NCBI RefSeq assembly: GCF_025061645.1
Contig: NZ_JANYMP010000010.1
Span: forward strand, 222,141-286,140
Direction of reading: 5' to 3'
Length of the DNA stretch: 64,000 nucleotides
Origin: Umezawaea endophytica
GTDB taxonomy: Bacteria > Actinomycetota > Actinomycetes > Mycobacteriales > Pseudonocardiaceae
A model generated the notes under the pieces. It ran no database searches, was not told the origin of the DNA, and saw nothing but the letters and a program-made list of their open reading frames with translations. A program made the translations under genes and the position numbers. Position 1 is the stretch's first letter; every line of letters begins with the position of its first letter. Below, piece after piece: positions 1-8,399 of this stretch.

Positions 1-298
1 CGCCCTGCTCGGCGGCGACCTGCTCGACCCGGAGCGGTTGGCGGAGATGAAGAAGACGGTCGCCGCGCCGAAGTCCGGCGTCCGCGGCGACGAGCGGTAC
101 GGGCTCGGGCTGTCCACGTTCACGCTGAGCTGCGGCGTGGAGGCGTGGGGCCACGGCGGTGACGCGCCGGGCTACGAGACGCGCAACGCCGTGACGGCCG
201 ACGGTCGCGCCGCCGCGGTCGCCGTGACGGCCCTGCCGACCGCGATCGACCCGGCCAAGCACGTGGAGGAGGCCGTCGAGACCGCGCTCTGCAGGTGA
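1..298 (+). CDS. Serine hydrolase (beta-lactamase/DD-peptidase family), C-terminal fragment
   Basis: This is the last ~98 residues of a protein that begins before the window; the reading frame is open from base 2. The segment WGHGGDAPGY is typical of the third active-site motif (HxG/KTG position) in class C beta-lactamase-like serine hydrolases and D-alanyl-D-alanine carboxypeptidases, and it is followed by the usual short strand-helix ending. The SxxK and YxN motifs would lie upstream and cannot be checked. The family assignment is good; substrate is unknown. A second, broken member of the same superfamily lies at 7863-8156 on the other strand, but nothing here shows that the two are parts of one gene. 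Confidence 0.75.
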   Translation, partial: ALLGGDLLDPERLAEMKKTVAAPKSGVRGDERYGLGLSTFTLSCGVEAWGHGGDAPGYETRNAVTADGRAAAVAVTALPTAIDPAKHVEEAVETALCR

Positions 299-433
299 CG
301 GACGTGCTACGCGCGGAGGTCGGCCGTACGACTTTCGGCCAACCCGAGCAGGGGCACCGAGGGTGATGTGCGACGACCCCGCGGTTCGGCACAGTCGTCG
401 GTGACAGCTTCACAGCAAGGAGGAGTGGAACCG

Positions 434-688
434 ATGGACAACGACCACTACGTGCTCGCGGCGCAGGGCGAAGCCTGGAGTTGGGTGTTCGCGGGTGGTA
501 TCGGCCTCGTCGTGCTCGCGCTCGCCGCCCTCTTCATCGGCGCGCTCGTCAGCGTCCTGCGCTCGGGGATGACCGGCGGCATGAAGGTCGTGTGGGTCGT
601 GTTCGCGTTCTGTGCGCCGTTCCTCGGGCCCGTCCTGTGGTTCCTGGTCGGCAAGAAGGACGTGGAGGGTCGGCGGATCCGGGTCTGA
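434..688 (+). CDS. PLDc_N-domain small membrane protein
   Basis: An 84-residue protein with two predicted membrane helices (about residues 17-40 and 50-72) ending in the FxxGPVLWFLVGK-type signature of the phospholipase D N-terminal (PLDc_N) family. In that family the soluble catalytic part is absent and the function is unknown; a membrane-anchoring role is inferred. The ATG at 434 was chosen because a strong AAGGAGG lies at 417-423. The gene converges on the response regulator with only one base between the two stop codons, so no terminator separates them. Confidence 0.8.
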   Translation: MDNDHYVLAAQGEAWSWVFAGGIGLVVLALAALFIGALVSVLRSGMTGGMKVVWVVFAFCAPFLGPVLWFLVGKKDVEGRRIRV

Positions 689-689
689 C

Positions 690-1334
690 TCAGCCGAGCC
701 CGGCGTCGTGGACGACGATCGCGACCTGCGTGCGGTTCGCGACGTCCAACTTGGACATGACCCGTCCGATGTGGACCTTGACGGTGGACTCGCTGAGCAC
801 CAGTGACTTCGAGATCTCCGCGTTGCTCAGGCCGCCGCCCACGGCGACCGCGACCTCCCGCTCCCGAGCGGTCAGCGCTTCGAGCCTCGCCACGGCCTCC
901 CGCTTCGCGCCACCGCCCGCGAACTCCCGCAGCAGCCGCTTGGTGATCCGCGGCGAGATCATCGCCTCGCCCGCGGCCACCATGCGCACGGCCTGCACCA
1001 GGTCGCGCGGCGGGGTGTCCTTGACCAGGAAGCCCGAGGCGCCCAGCCGCAGCGCCGAGTGCACGTACTCGTCCAGGTCGAACGTGGTGAGCACGAGGAC
1101 CGGGGGCCCGTCGGGCAGGGAGGTGACCAGCCTGGTCACCTCCAGCCCGTCGACCCGCGGCATCTGGATGTCGGTGAGCACCACGTCGGGCCGGTGCCGG
1201 GCGACCAGGTCCAGGACACCGGTCCCGTCGGCCGATTCCGCGACGACGGTGATGTCCGGATCGGACTCCAGGATCATCCGGAGACCGCCGCGCACCAGTT
1301 CCTCGTCGTCGAGCAGGAGCACCTTCACCGTCAC
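690..1334 (-). CDS. NarL/FixJ-type response regulator
   Basis: A 214-residue two-component response regulator. The receiver domain (about 1-120) has the acidic pair DDEE near the N terminus, the phospho-acceptor Asp near residue 55 in LTDIQMP, and the conserved Lys in FLVKD. A LuxR-type helix-turn-helix fills about 148-208 (LTAREREV, SNAEISKSL, STVKVHIGR). It lies directly downstream of a histidine kinase on the same strand with a gap of about 15 bases, so the two form a cognate pair. The start could be GTG at 1334 or 1340; neither has a strong ribosome-binding site. Target genes are unknown. Confidence 0.9.
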   Translation of the reverse strand: MTVKVLLLDDEELVRGGLRMILESDPDITVVAESADGTGVLDLVARHRPDVVLTDIQMPRVDGLEVTRLVTSLPDGPPVLVLTTFDLDEYVHSALRLGASGFLVKDTPPRDLVQAVRMVAAGEAMISPRITKRLLREFAGGGAKREAVARLEALTAREREVAVAVGGGLSNAEISKSLVLSESTVKVHIGRVMSKLDVANRTQVAIVVHDAGLG

Positions 1335-1349
1335 GAGCACGTCATCCGA

Positions 1350-2477
1350 TCAGCGGGGGAACCGGGCCGACACAACGTACCCACCGCCGTCGGTCGGCCC
1401 GGAGCGGACCGTGCCGCCCGCGAGCGCGACCCGTTCGCGCATGCCGACCAAACCGTAACCCGACCCCGTCACGTCCGTCCGCGCGTCGCCCGCGGCCCGG
1501 TTCGCGACCTCGACGGCCACGTCGTCGTCCGAGGCGACGACCGTGACCCGCACCGACGCCCCCGGAGCGTGCTTGCCCGCGTTGGTGAGCGCCTCCTGGA
1601 CCACCCGGTACGCCGCCCGCCCGACCACGTCCGACGTCTCCGGCACGGCGTCGGGCAGCACGAGGTCGACCTCGGCGCCCGCCGACCGGAACTCCTCGAC
1701 CAGGTTCTCCACGCCGTCGAGCGCGGGTCGGTGCCGCGACGGCGGCGCGTCGGTGTCCTCCCGCAACACGCGCAGCATGTCGCGCAGCTCGGTGAGCGCG
1801 GCGGTGCTGTTGGTCCGGATGACCTCGGCGACCCTGCCGACGTGCTCGTCGTCGGACGTCAGCGTCAACCCGCCCGCCTGGAGCGCGATCACGCTGACCC
1901 GGTGCGCGACGACGTCGTGCATCTCCCCGGCGATGCGGCGGCGCTCGGCGGCGACCGCCCGTTCGGCGAGCAGGTCGCGTTCCCGCTCGGCCTGGACCGC
2001 CCGGTCGCGCAGGGCGGCCAGCAGCGTCCGGCGCTGGAACGTCCAGAGCCCGCCCAGCGCGGGCAGTGCGACGAACACGACGGTGATCAGCTCCGCCGGG
2101 TCCCACCGGTGGCCCTCCGACGTCCACACCACGACCTCGATGGCGCCGAAGCACACCGCGGCCGCGGCCCACGTGCGCACGGCGGGTCCGTAGCGCGAGG
2201 CGGTGCTGTAGACGGCGACCAGCGTCGGCACCAGGTACGGGTCGAGGGCGGTGCCCACCACCGCGGCGGCCACCGCCACCAGCGGGAACCGGCGCCGGAC
2301 CAGGAGTCCCGCGAACGTCGTCGCGGCGCCCGCCACCGCGAGCGGGGTGACGGGGTCGCCCTGGACGCCCGCCCAGACGACCGCTCCCGACAGCAGCAGG
2401 TCGAACAGCAGCGACCGCACCCGGCCGTCCCACCACGCCAGCACCGACCGCGGTCCGCGTTTCGCCACGGTGATCAC
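1350..2477 (-). CDS. Sensor histidine kinase (NarL-partner, HisKA_3 type)
   Basis: A histidine kinase of about 375 residues with roughly four to six hydrophobic helices in the first 150 residues, then a dimerisation helix with the phospho-acceptor His187 in GEMHDVVAH (HisKA_3), and a C-terminal HATPase domain with the N box (QEALTNAGKHA) and the G box GYGLVGMRERV. It is the typical partner of NarL-type regulators and precedes one here. The frame is open upstream to 2591, but the GTG at 2477 is preferred because the extra residues are a glycine-rich stretch unlike the family. The stimulus is unknown; there is no periplasmic sensor domain of note. Confidence 0.88.
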   Translation of the reverse strand: MITVAKRGPRSVLAWWDGRVRSLLFDLLLSGAVVWAGVQGDPVTPLAVAGAATTFAGLLVRRRFPLVAVAAAVVGTALDPYLVPTLVAVYSTASRYGPAVRTWAAAAVCFGAIEVVVWTSEGHRWDPAELITVVFVALPALGGLWTFQRRTLLAALRDRAVQAERERDLLAERAVAAERRRIAGEMHDVVAHRVSVIALQAGGLTLTSDDEHVGRVAEVIRTNSTAALTELRDMLRVLREDTDAPPSRHRPALDGVENLVEEFRSAGAEVDLVLPDAVPETSDVVGRAAYRVVQEALTNAGKHAPGASVRVTVVASDDDVAVEVANRAAGDARTDVTGSGYGLVGMRERVALAGGTVRSGPTDGGGYVVSARFPR

Positions 2478-2763
2478 GGTAGCGCCGGCGCTACCGCCAC
2501 GGCTGCCCACCACCACCCCGCCGCCTCCGTCCTCGCCGGGGAACGATTGACCGCACGGACCGTGTCCACCGTTGACGCTTCGTGGTACCAAATGGTCTAT
2601 GCAAGTGGCTTATCTTCCCAGGTCAGGGGCCTTTCGTAACGCAAGGTAGTCGACTGGGCCGATAGGGTGACTTCGGTAACGAATCGGAGCCGGGCGTCGT
2701 GGGCCGCGTCAAACTGCCGCGTTGTCCCTGGCGCTTCGTGACGTCAACTCGTGGAGGGTCCCG

Positions 2764-5694
2764 GTGCAGTTCCGAATTCTCGGGCCGGTCGAGGTGAGCG
2801 ACGACGACGGCGACCTCCTGGCACCCCTGCCGCCCAAGGCGGGGCGGATCCTCGCGGTGCTGGCCGCCGACTGCGGCCGCGTGGTCCCGGTGGACCGGCT
2901 GATCGACCTGGTCTGGGGCGAGCGGGCCCCGACCCAGGCGCGCAAGTCGCTCCAGGTCCACATCTCCGGCCTGCGCCGCGCGGGCGTGCCGGTCGAGCAC
3001 CGGACGGCGGGCTACCGGCTCGACGCCGACCCCGACCAGGTCGACGCGCACGTGTTCCGCGGCCTGGTCGCCCGCGCCGGGGAGACGGCGGACCCGGCCG
3101 AGCGCCGGGCCGTGCTCGGCGAGGCACTCGCGCTGTGGCGGGGGTCGCCGATGGCCGGGATCGACCGGCTCGGCGGGCCGATGGAGGCCCAGCGGCTCGC
3201 GGCCGTCGAGGACGCCGTCGACGCGGACCTCGCGCTCGGCCACCACGCCGAGGTCGTGGACCTGCTGTCCGGGCTGGTGGAGGAGCACCCGCTGTCGGAG
3301 CGCCTGAGGGTGCGCCAGATGCGGGCGCTCGCGGGCTCCGGCCACCGCGCCGAGGCGATGAAGGTCTTCCAGGACACCCGCCGCCTGCTCGTGGACGAGC
3401 TGGGCGTCGAACCCGGCCCCGAACTCCAGCAGCTCTACCGCGCGGTGCTCCAGGGCGACGAGCCGGAGGAACCGTCGCGGCGCAACTACCTGCCGCGCGA
3501 CGTCGGCGACTTCACCGGCCGCGCCGACGAGCTGACCAGGCTCACCGAGGGCGATCCGCACGGCGTGTGGTGGATCGAGGGGGCGCCGGGCGTCGGCAAG
3601 AGCGCACTCGCCGTGCACGCCGCCCACCGGCTGGCCGCGCGCTACCCGGACGGTCAGCTCTTCGTGGACCTGCACGCCCTGCCGTCCACACCGGGCGCCG
3701 CGCTGGACACCCTGCTGCGCGCGATCGACGTGCCCAGCGTCCGGATCCCGGCCCAGCTCGACGAGCGCGCCGCGCTGTGGCGGGCGCAGCTCACCGGCCG
3801 CCGGGTGCTGATCGTGCTGGACGGCGTCAGCAGCGCCGCCCAGGTGCGCGTGCTGCTGCCCGGCGCGCCCGGCTGCCTCACCCTGGTCACCAGCCGCCTC
3901 CGCCCGGCCGACAGCCAGGCGCGGCGGCTCACGCTCGACGTGCTGACGTCGGCCGAGGCGGTCGCGCTGCTCGCGGACATCCTCGGCGACGACCGGGTCG
4001 CGGAGGAGCCGGAGGCGGCGCTGGAGGTCGCGCGGCTGTGCGGCCACCTGCCGCTGGCGGTGCGGATCACCGGTGCCAGGCTCGCGGCCAGGCCGCACTG
4101 GCCGGTGTCGCGGCTGGTCAGCCGGTTGAGCGACGAGCGGGGGCGGTTGGACGAGCTGGTCGCCGACGACCTCGCCGTGCGCGGCAGCCTGGAGCTGTCG
4201 TTCCGGGCCCTGGACGAGCCCGCGCGCCGCGCGTACCGGGCGTTCGGGTTCCTCGACCACCCCGAGGTGCCCGCCGACCTGGCCTCGCCGCTGCTCGGCG
4301 TGCCCGAGCGGGAGGCGGAGGACGTGCTCGACCGCCTGGTCGACGCCCGGCTGCTGGACGTCACCGGCGAGGGCCGCTACCGGATGCACGACCTGGTCCG
4401 CATCCACGCGCGGGAACTCGCCGAGGCGGAGACCGCCGACAGCGGCAGGCTCACCGCCGTGCGCCGGGTCGTCGCGGAGTGCCTGGCCAGGGTGGACGGC
4501 TGCGTGGAACGGCTGATGCCCGCCGTCAGCCAGGTGCGCGGCTTCCGCGTGCAGGGCTACTTCGGCGAGCTGCACGACCACCCGGTCCCGCCCGCCGAGC
4601 GGGACGCGTGGTTCGCGGTGGAGGAACCGCTGCTGATCAAGGTCGTGGAACGGGCGGCCGAACTCGGGTTCGCGGCCGACGCGTGCGACCTGGCCGAGGC
4701 GCTGGTGTTCGCGTGGTTCGGCCTGCGCAACCGGTACGACGGCTGGGAGCGGACGCACCGGGCCGCGCTGGACGCGGTGGTCGCGGCGGGGGACCGCAGG
4801 CGCGAGGCCGTGCTGCGGTGCAGCCTGGGGCAGTTGCAGTACAAGCGCGACGAGTTCACCGAGGCCGGTCTGTGGTTCGCCGCGGCTGGCGCGCTGTACG
4901 TGGAGCTGGGCGACCGCCGCGGCGAGGCCATCGCGCTCAACGGTGAGGGCATGGTGACCCGCGAACGGGCCCAGTACCACCACGCGCTCGCGGCGATGAC
5001 GCGGGCGCGGGACCTGCTGGCCGAACTCGGCGACGGCGAGGGCGTGGCGCACTCGCTCTACGGGATCGGCTCCGTGCAACGGGAACTGGCCCGCGACGAG
5101 GAGGCGCTGCACAACCTGCGAGCCGCGGGCACGGCGTACCTGGTGGCGGGCAGTCGTCGCGGCGAGGTGCTGGCGGTCCGGGGCATCGGGCTCGTGCACC
5201 GGGCGCGGGGCGAGTACGCGGAGGCCGAGCAGTACCTCCGCCGGGCCCACGAGACCGCGTCGGCGCTCGGCGACCCGCTGGTGTCCAGCTACACCGCCCA
5301 GTCGCTGGCGAAGGCGTGCGTGCGCACCGGCCGCTTCACCGAGGCCGCCGAGCTGCTCGCCGAGGCGCTGCCCAACTGCCGCGAGCTGGGCGACCGGTTC
5401 GGCCTCGCGCTCGTGCGGCGCACCATCGGCGAACTCCACCTGGCCAGCGGCGAGGTGGACCGCGCGGTGGTCGTGCTGCGCGCCGCGCTGGCGGGCTGGG
5501 ACGAGCTGGACCTGCCCGCGTGGCGGGCCAGGACCCTGCGCGACCTGGGCGCCGCGCACGCCGCGTCCGGGGACGCCGCAGGCGCCGCCCACTGCTGGAG
5601 CGAGGCGGCGCTGCTGCTGGAGGGCCTGGGGTCCAGGGAGGCGGGGGAGTCCGCCACCTGGCCCCGGTGGAGCTGCGCCCCGGTAAGTCCTTAG
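2764..5694 (+). CDS. AfsR/SARP-type transcriptional regulator (BTAD-NB-ARC-TPR)
   Basis: A 976-residue regulator with the AfsR layout: an OmpR-type winged helix at about 2-85 (FRILGPVEV start, then RLIDLVWGE), a bacterial transcriptional activation domain at about 90-232 (ending ELGVEPGPELQQLYRAVL), an NB-ARC ATPase with Walker A GAPGVGKS at 273-280 and the GLPL-like segment HLPLAVRI, then a TPR superhelix over the C-terminal third. Such proteins activate secondary-metabolite or developmental genes and hydrolyse ATP as a switch. The GTG at 2764 is chosen because GGAGGG lies at 2752-2757. No biosynthetic cluster is visible in this window, so its target is unknown. Confidence 0.92.
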   Translation: MQFRILGPVEVSDDDGDLLAPLPPKAGRILAVLAADCGRVVPVDRLIDLVWGERAPTQARKSLQVHISGLRRAGVPVEHRTAGYRLDADPDQVDAHVFRGLVARAGETADPAERRAVLGEALALWRGSPMAGIDRLGGPMEAQRLAAVEDAVDADLALGHHAEVVDLLSGLVEEHPLSERLRVRQMRALAGSGHRAEAMKVFQDTRRLLVDELGVEPGPELQQLYRAVLQGDEPEEPSRRNYLPRDVGDFTGRADELTRLTEGDPHGVWWIEGAPGVGKSALAVHAAHRLAARYPDGQLFVDLHALPSTPGAALDTLLRAIDVPSVRIPAQLDERAALWRAQLTGRRVLIVLDGVSSAAQVRVLLPGAPGCLTLVTSRLRPADSQARRLTLDVLTSAEAVALLADILGDDRVAEEPEAALEVARLCGHLPLAVRITGARLAARPHWPVSRLVSRLSDERGRLDELVADDLAVRGSLELSFRALDEPARRAYRAFGFLDHPEVPADLASPLLGVPEREAEDVLDRLVDARLLDVTGEGRYRMHDLVRIHARELAEAETADSGRLTAVRRVVAECLARVDGCVERLMPAVSQVRGFRVQGYFGELHDHPVPPAERDAWFAVEEPLLIKVVERAAELGFAADACDLAEALVFAWFGLRNRYDGWERTHRAALDAVVAAGDRRREAVLRCSLGQLQYKRDEFTEAGLWFAAAGALYVELGDRRGEAIALNGEGMVTRERAQYHHALAAMTRARDLLAELGDGEGVAHSLYGIGSVQRELARDEEALHNLRAAGTAYLVAGSRRGEVLAVRGIGLVHRARGEYAEAEQYLRRAHETASALGDPLVSSYTAQSLAKACVRTGRFTEAAELLAEALPNCRELGDRFGLALVRRTIGELHLASGEVDRAVVVLRAALAGWDELDLPAWRARTLRDLGAAHAASGDAAGAAHCWSEAALLLEGLGSREAGESATWPRWSCAPVSP

Positions 5695-5849
5695 ACCTCC
5701 TCGTCCTGCCACGGCACGGCCCCGTCGACCTGGTCGACGGCTAGCCCCTTCGCACCATCGGGTGATGCTGCGAATAGCCCAGTCCCGGACCGGGTAGCCC
5801 TGCCGGAGAGGTGTCCACACCGGACGCCGTCGAGGGAGGCTCCGAGCTC

Positions 5850-6047
5850 ATGGGTATCGGCGACAAGTTCGACGCGCTCAAGGACAAGGCCAAGGAAGCG
5901 CTGGGCGACCACGGCGACAAGGTCGACCAGGGCATCGACAAGGCGGGCGACTTCGCCGACGAGAAGACCGGCGGCAAGTACGCGGGCCAGGTCGACCAGG
6001 GCCAGCAGAAGGCCAAGGAGGGTCTCGACCGGTTCGGCCAGCAGTAA
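5850..6047 (+). CDS. Rv0909/MT0933-type antitoxin-like, CsbD-like helical protein
   Basis: A 65-residue, Lys/Asp/Gly-rich protein starting MGIGDKFDALKDKAKEALG, which matches the short MT0933-like 'antitoxin' family (the Mycobacterium Rv0909 protein); proteins of this shape are also annotated as CsbD-like stress proteins. A GAGGGAGG sits 10 bases upstream of the ATG and a very strong terminator follows at once, so this is a monocistronic unit. In mycobacteria Rv0909 is paired with an SRPBCC toxin; no such gene is adjacent here, so toxin neutralisation is not supported by context. An upstream GGGTAG near 5792 could be part of a stress-sigma promoter, but this is weak. Confidence 0.7.
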   Translation: MGIGDKFDALKDKAKEALGDHGDKVDQGIDKAGDFADEKTGGKYAGQVDQGQQKAKEGLDRFGQQ

Positions 6048-6059
6048 CCACACACGCTC

Positions 6060-6095
6060 CGGAGGCCTCCCCCGCCACGACGGGGGAGGCCTCCG
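6060..6095 (+). terminator. Strong hairpin terminator
   Basis: A 15-bp perfect inverted repeat (arms 6060-6074 and 6081-6095, 6-nt loop) twelve bases after the stop of the small helical-protein gene. No T-run follows, as is common for actinomycete terminators. Confidence 0.85.
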
Positions 6096-6166
6096 CGCGT
6101 CCCCCTGAACGACCGGATGACGCGCGGGAAAGCGGTGCCCGCGCTGGCGTGATTAGAGTGCGGGAC

Positions 6167-7015
6167 ATGGTGACGGTCGGAATAGTGGGTGGTCAGGACG
6201 CCGAGACCGCGGCGTCGCGCTTGCGGGCGCTGGGCGCGACGGTCGTGCTCGGGTCGGGGTCCGCGGTCGCGTTCCGGATCGCGATGGCGGACACGTCGGG
6301 CGACACGCGGTTCGTCGACGCGGTCCTCACCGACGACGAACCGGTGCACCTCCAGGTCGAGCGGCTGTGGTCCACGCGGCTGCGGCAGTGGTCGGAGGCG
6401 CTGGCCGGGGGTGGGCAGGAGCGGCGTCCGCCGAGCGTCCAGCCGCACGACCCGCGCTGGGAGTGGGCGGGGCGGCGGGGCGTGGACCGGGTTCGGTCGA
6501 CGCTGACGGCCCTCGACCCCGCGGGTGTGTTCCGCTACGACCACATCGGCTCCACGTCCGTGCGCGGCCTGGCCGCCAAGCCGTTCATCGACCTCCAGGT
6601 CCGGGTGCCGAAGCTGCCGGACCCCGCCGACCTAGACCCCGCCATGGCCGCGATCGGCTTCCTCCCGGCGACGGGCAGCCGCCCGGACTCGCCGGGTGTC
6701 CGCCGCGACGCGCCGCGCGGCTCCGAGGTGGTGCCGGACGAGGTGTGGGCCAAGCGGCTGTTCATCTCACCGGACCCGCTGTCGCCGACCATCGTGCACG
6801 TCCGCCGCCTCGACTCCCCGTGGGGCAGGCACACCGTGTGGTTCCGCGACTGGCTGAAGGCGCACCCCGCCGAGCGCGAGAGGTACGAGCAGGTCAAGAT
6901 CGCGCTCGCGGCGGAGCACGCGCACGACGCCGACCCCGACGACTACACCCGCGCGAAGTCCGGCTTCTTCGACGAGGTCCACCAGCGGTTCGAGGAGTGG
7001 GCGCTGCGCGCCTGA
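6167..7015 (+). CDS. GrpB/UPF0157-domain protein with vestigial CoaE-like N terminus
   Basis: About 282 residues. The C-terminal two thirds (from about residue 115) is a GrpB/UPF0157 nucleotidyltransferase-fold domain with the signature YDHIGSTSVRGLAAKP and the later WAKRLF and ARAKSGF-like segments. In many actinobacteria this domain is fused behind dephospho-CoA kinase (CoaE). Here the first ~80 residues begin VGIVGGQDAETAAS, where a kinase would carry a GxxGSGKS P-loop; the loop and most of the kinase are missing, so a kinase activity is excluded. The biochemical role of GrpB domains is not established. The ATG at 6167 has only a weak ribosome-binding site; an ATT/GTG further upstream is possible. 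Confidence 0.75.
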   Translation: MVTVGIVGGQDAETAASRLRALGATVVLGSGSAVAFRIAMADTSGDTRFVDAVLTDDEPVHLQVERLWSTRLRQWSEALAGGGQERRPPSVQPHDPRWEWAGRRGVDRVRSTLTALDPAGVFRYDHIGSTSVRGLAAKPFIDLQVRVPKLPDPADLDPAMAAIGFLPATGSRPDSPGVRRDAPRGSEVVPDEVWAKRLFISPDPLSPTIVHVRRLDSPWGRHTVWFRDWLKAHPAERERYEQVKIALAAEHAHDADPDDYTRAKSGFFDEVHQRFEEWALRA

Positions 7016-7120
7016 CCGCCTCCGCCACGGGGTTGACCCTGCTCGTGGAGGCGGGTTGGCCCCGTGGCGGGACGCCTCGGGAAGCCGGACCCTCGGTGTC
7101 CTACCGAGGAGGGTTTCGAG

Positions 7121-7630
7121 ATGACCGACTGGCTGACCGACCTGGTCGCGTGGGGCTGGGACCGGCACCACAACGTGCTGAGCTGGTACATCCGTCCGCT
7201 GTTCTTCCTGCCGTTCTGCTTCTTCGCCTACCGCCGCAGCCTGACCGGAATCGTGGTCACGCTCGTCGCGCTGCTCACCAGCTTCGCCTGGTTCCCCGCG
7301 CCGGAGGTGCCGTCCGCCGCCGTGAACGAGATGCTCGACGCCGAACGCGACTACCTGCTCGGCGAGTGGACCGGGTGGAAGGTCGCCATCGCCCTGCTCA
7401 TCCCGCTCGTGTTCACCGGTCTCGCGCTCGCGCTGTGGCGGCGGTCGTTCGCCTGGGCGCTGGTCGTCGTCAACGCCGGGGTGCTGTTCAAGGTGGCGTG
7501 GACGTTCTGGCTCAGCGGCACGGACGGCGCCATGGCGCACCTGCCCGCGGCGCTCGTCGGCCTGGCCGTCGTCGACGCCGTGCTGCTGCTGGTCGCCCGC
7601 CGGAAGCGGACGGCGGTGGCGGTGCCGTGA
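7121..7630 (+). CDS. Conserved membrane protein, four helices
   Basis: A 169-residue protein with about four or five hydrophobic helices (roughly 25-40, 42-58, 92-108, 113-132 and 140-158) and no catalytic motif that I recognise. GAGGAGGG at 7106-7113 supports the ATG at 7121. Its stop overlaps the GTG start of the next open frame (GTGA), which indicates former translational coupling to an alpha/beta hydrolase, now truncated. The function is unknown; the family looks confined to actinomycetes, which is an impression rather than a search result. Confidence 0.75.
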   Translation: MTDWLTDLVAWGWDRHHNVLSWYIRPLFFLPFCFFAYRRSLTGIVVTLVALLTSFAWFPAPEVPSAAVNEMLDAERDYLLGEWTGWKVAIALLIPLVFTGLALALWRRSFAWALVVVNAGVLFKVAWTFWLSGTDGAMAHLPAALVGLAVVDAVLLLVARRKRTAVAVP

Positions 7631-7866
7631 CCGTCCACACCGGACTTCTCGCGGGCCGCTCCCCGCACGTGCGCTTCGGGTCCGGCCCGCCGCTGGTGGT
7701 GCTGGTCGGGCTCACGCTCGACAGCTCCGTCCCCGGACCACTGCTGGCCCGCGCGTACGCCCGCGGTTTCCACCGGCTGGCCGCGCACCACACCGTGCAC
7801 GTCGTCCAACGCCCGCGGGGGTTCGAGGGCGTCGACGACTACGCCGCCGTGCTGCGGGAGCGGGCG
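7627..7866 (+). pseudogene. Alpha/beta hydrolase, 5' fragment (3' half deleted)
   Basis: The frame begins at a GTG overlapping the stop of the membrane-protein gene and encodes about 79 residues typical of the first third of an alpha/beta hydrolase: PPLVVLVGLTLD (strand and oxyanion-loop region) and HVVQRPRGFEG followed by DDYAAVLRE. After about 7866 the frame continues only into the antisense of a neighbouring serine-hydrolase gene and gains no GxSxG nucleophile or catalytic His. The remaining part is therefore not functional as a hydrolase. The exact junction (7860-7875) is judged by where similarity to each family stops. Confidence 0.7.
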
Positions 7867-8156
7867 TTCAGCGACGCGGTGGCGGCCGGGTCGCCCAGCC
7901 GGAAGCCGGGCACGGAGTCGCGAACGGGGCGGTCGAGGTCCAGGAGCCCGTCGTCCACGAGCTGCCGCACCAGCGTGGCCGTCCAGACCTTGGTGATCGA
8001 GCCGATCTTGAACACCGAGTCGGTCGTCGCCTCGACACGGGTACGCGAACTCAGCACCCCAGCGGCCTCGTCCCGAATCTCCCCGCCCGCCAGCACGGCG
8101 ACCTGCGCCCCCGGCACACCGTGCTCCACAACGAGATCCCCGAGACTCCACCCCAT
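7863..8156 (-). pseudogene. Serine hydrolase (beta-lactamase family), 5' fragment (3' part deleted)
   Basis: An ATG at 8156 opens a frame starting MGWSLGDLVVEHGVPGAQVAV, the normal start of class C-like serine hydrolases, and includes the SxxK nucleophile motif SITK in FKIGSITKVWTATL. It runs through VPGFRLGDPAATAS, where intact relatives continue with the HLLTHTSG segment, but here it stops about 10 residues later at 7839 after running into the antisense of the truncated alpha/beta hydrolase. The YxN and HxG motifs are absent, so it is non-functional. It converges on the equally truncated hydrolase fragment, which suggests one deletion removed both 3' ends. Confidence 0.72.
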
Positions 8157-8372
8157 GGCGCCAGCCTAGGGGCGATCACCGAGCAGCCGCGGCGCGCCAG
8201 CTCGGCAACGAACCCAACCGCTCCGGCTCGACCCAGCACGACTCGGCCCCGCCCCGCGCTGCCCTGCGTCGCATCCCTCTCCCGCTCTGTGTCGCGGTCT
8301 CGCCCCACCCCGCTCTGCGTCGCAGCCCTGCCACAGCTCTGAATCCGCCCTCCACCTGCGCGAACCCGGATA

Positions 8373-8399
8373 TTTACATCGTTGGCACAACGTTGTAAA
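8373..8399 (+). promoter_or_regulatory. LacI-type operator upstream of GH127
   Basis: A 27-bp inverted repeat with 12-nt arms (8373-8384 and 8388-8399) that match at 11 of 12 positions around a 3-nt centre. The right side contains the perfect palindrome ACAACGTTGT with the central CG step typical of LacI-family operators. It overlaps the -35 and spacer of the promoter, so repression by steric block is expected. The cognate regulator is not in the window. Confidence 0.65.

Noticed and set aside
1-298. Possibility that the serine-hydrolase C terminus at the window start is the missing end of the fragment at 7863-8156
   Set aside because: The pieces are on opposite strands, nearly 8 kb apart with intact genes between, and the upstream part of the first gene is simply outside the window.
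2623-5820. Open frame of about 1065 codons antisense to the AfsR-like gene
   Set aside because: It is the complement of a well-supported coding frame, has Arg/Gln/His/Gly-rich low-complexity composition and no family features; a usual artefact of high-GC DNA.
6367-8169. 600-codon plus-strand frame spanning the GrpB gene to the hydrolase scar
   Set aside because: Only the segment from 7627 resembles a protein family; the rest is out of frame with the GrpB and membrane-protein genes and compositionally a shadow.
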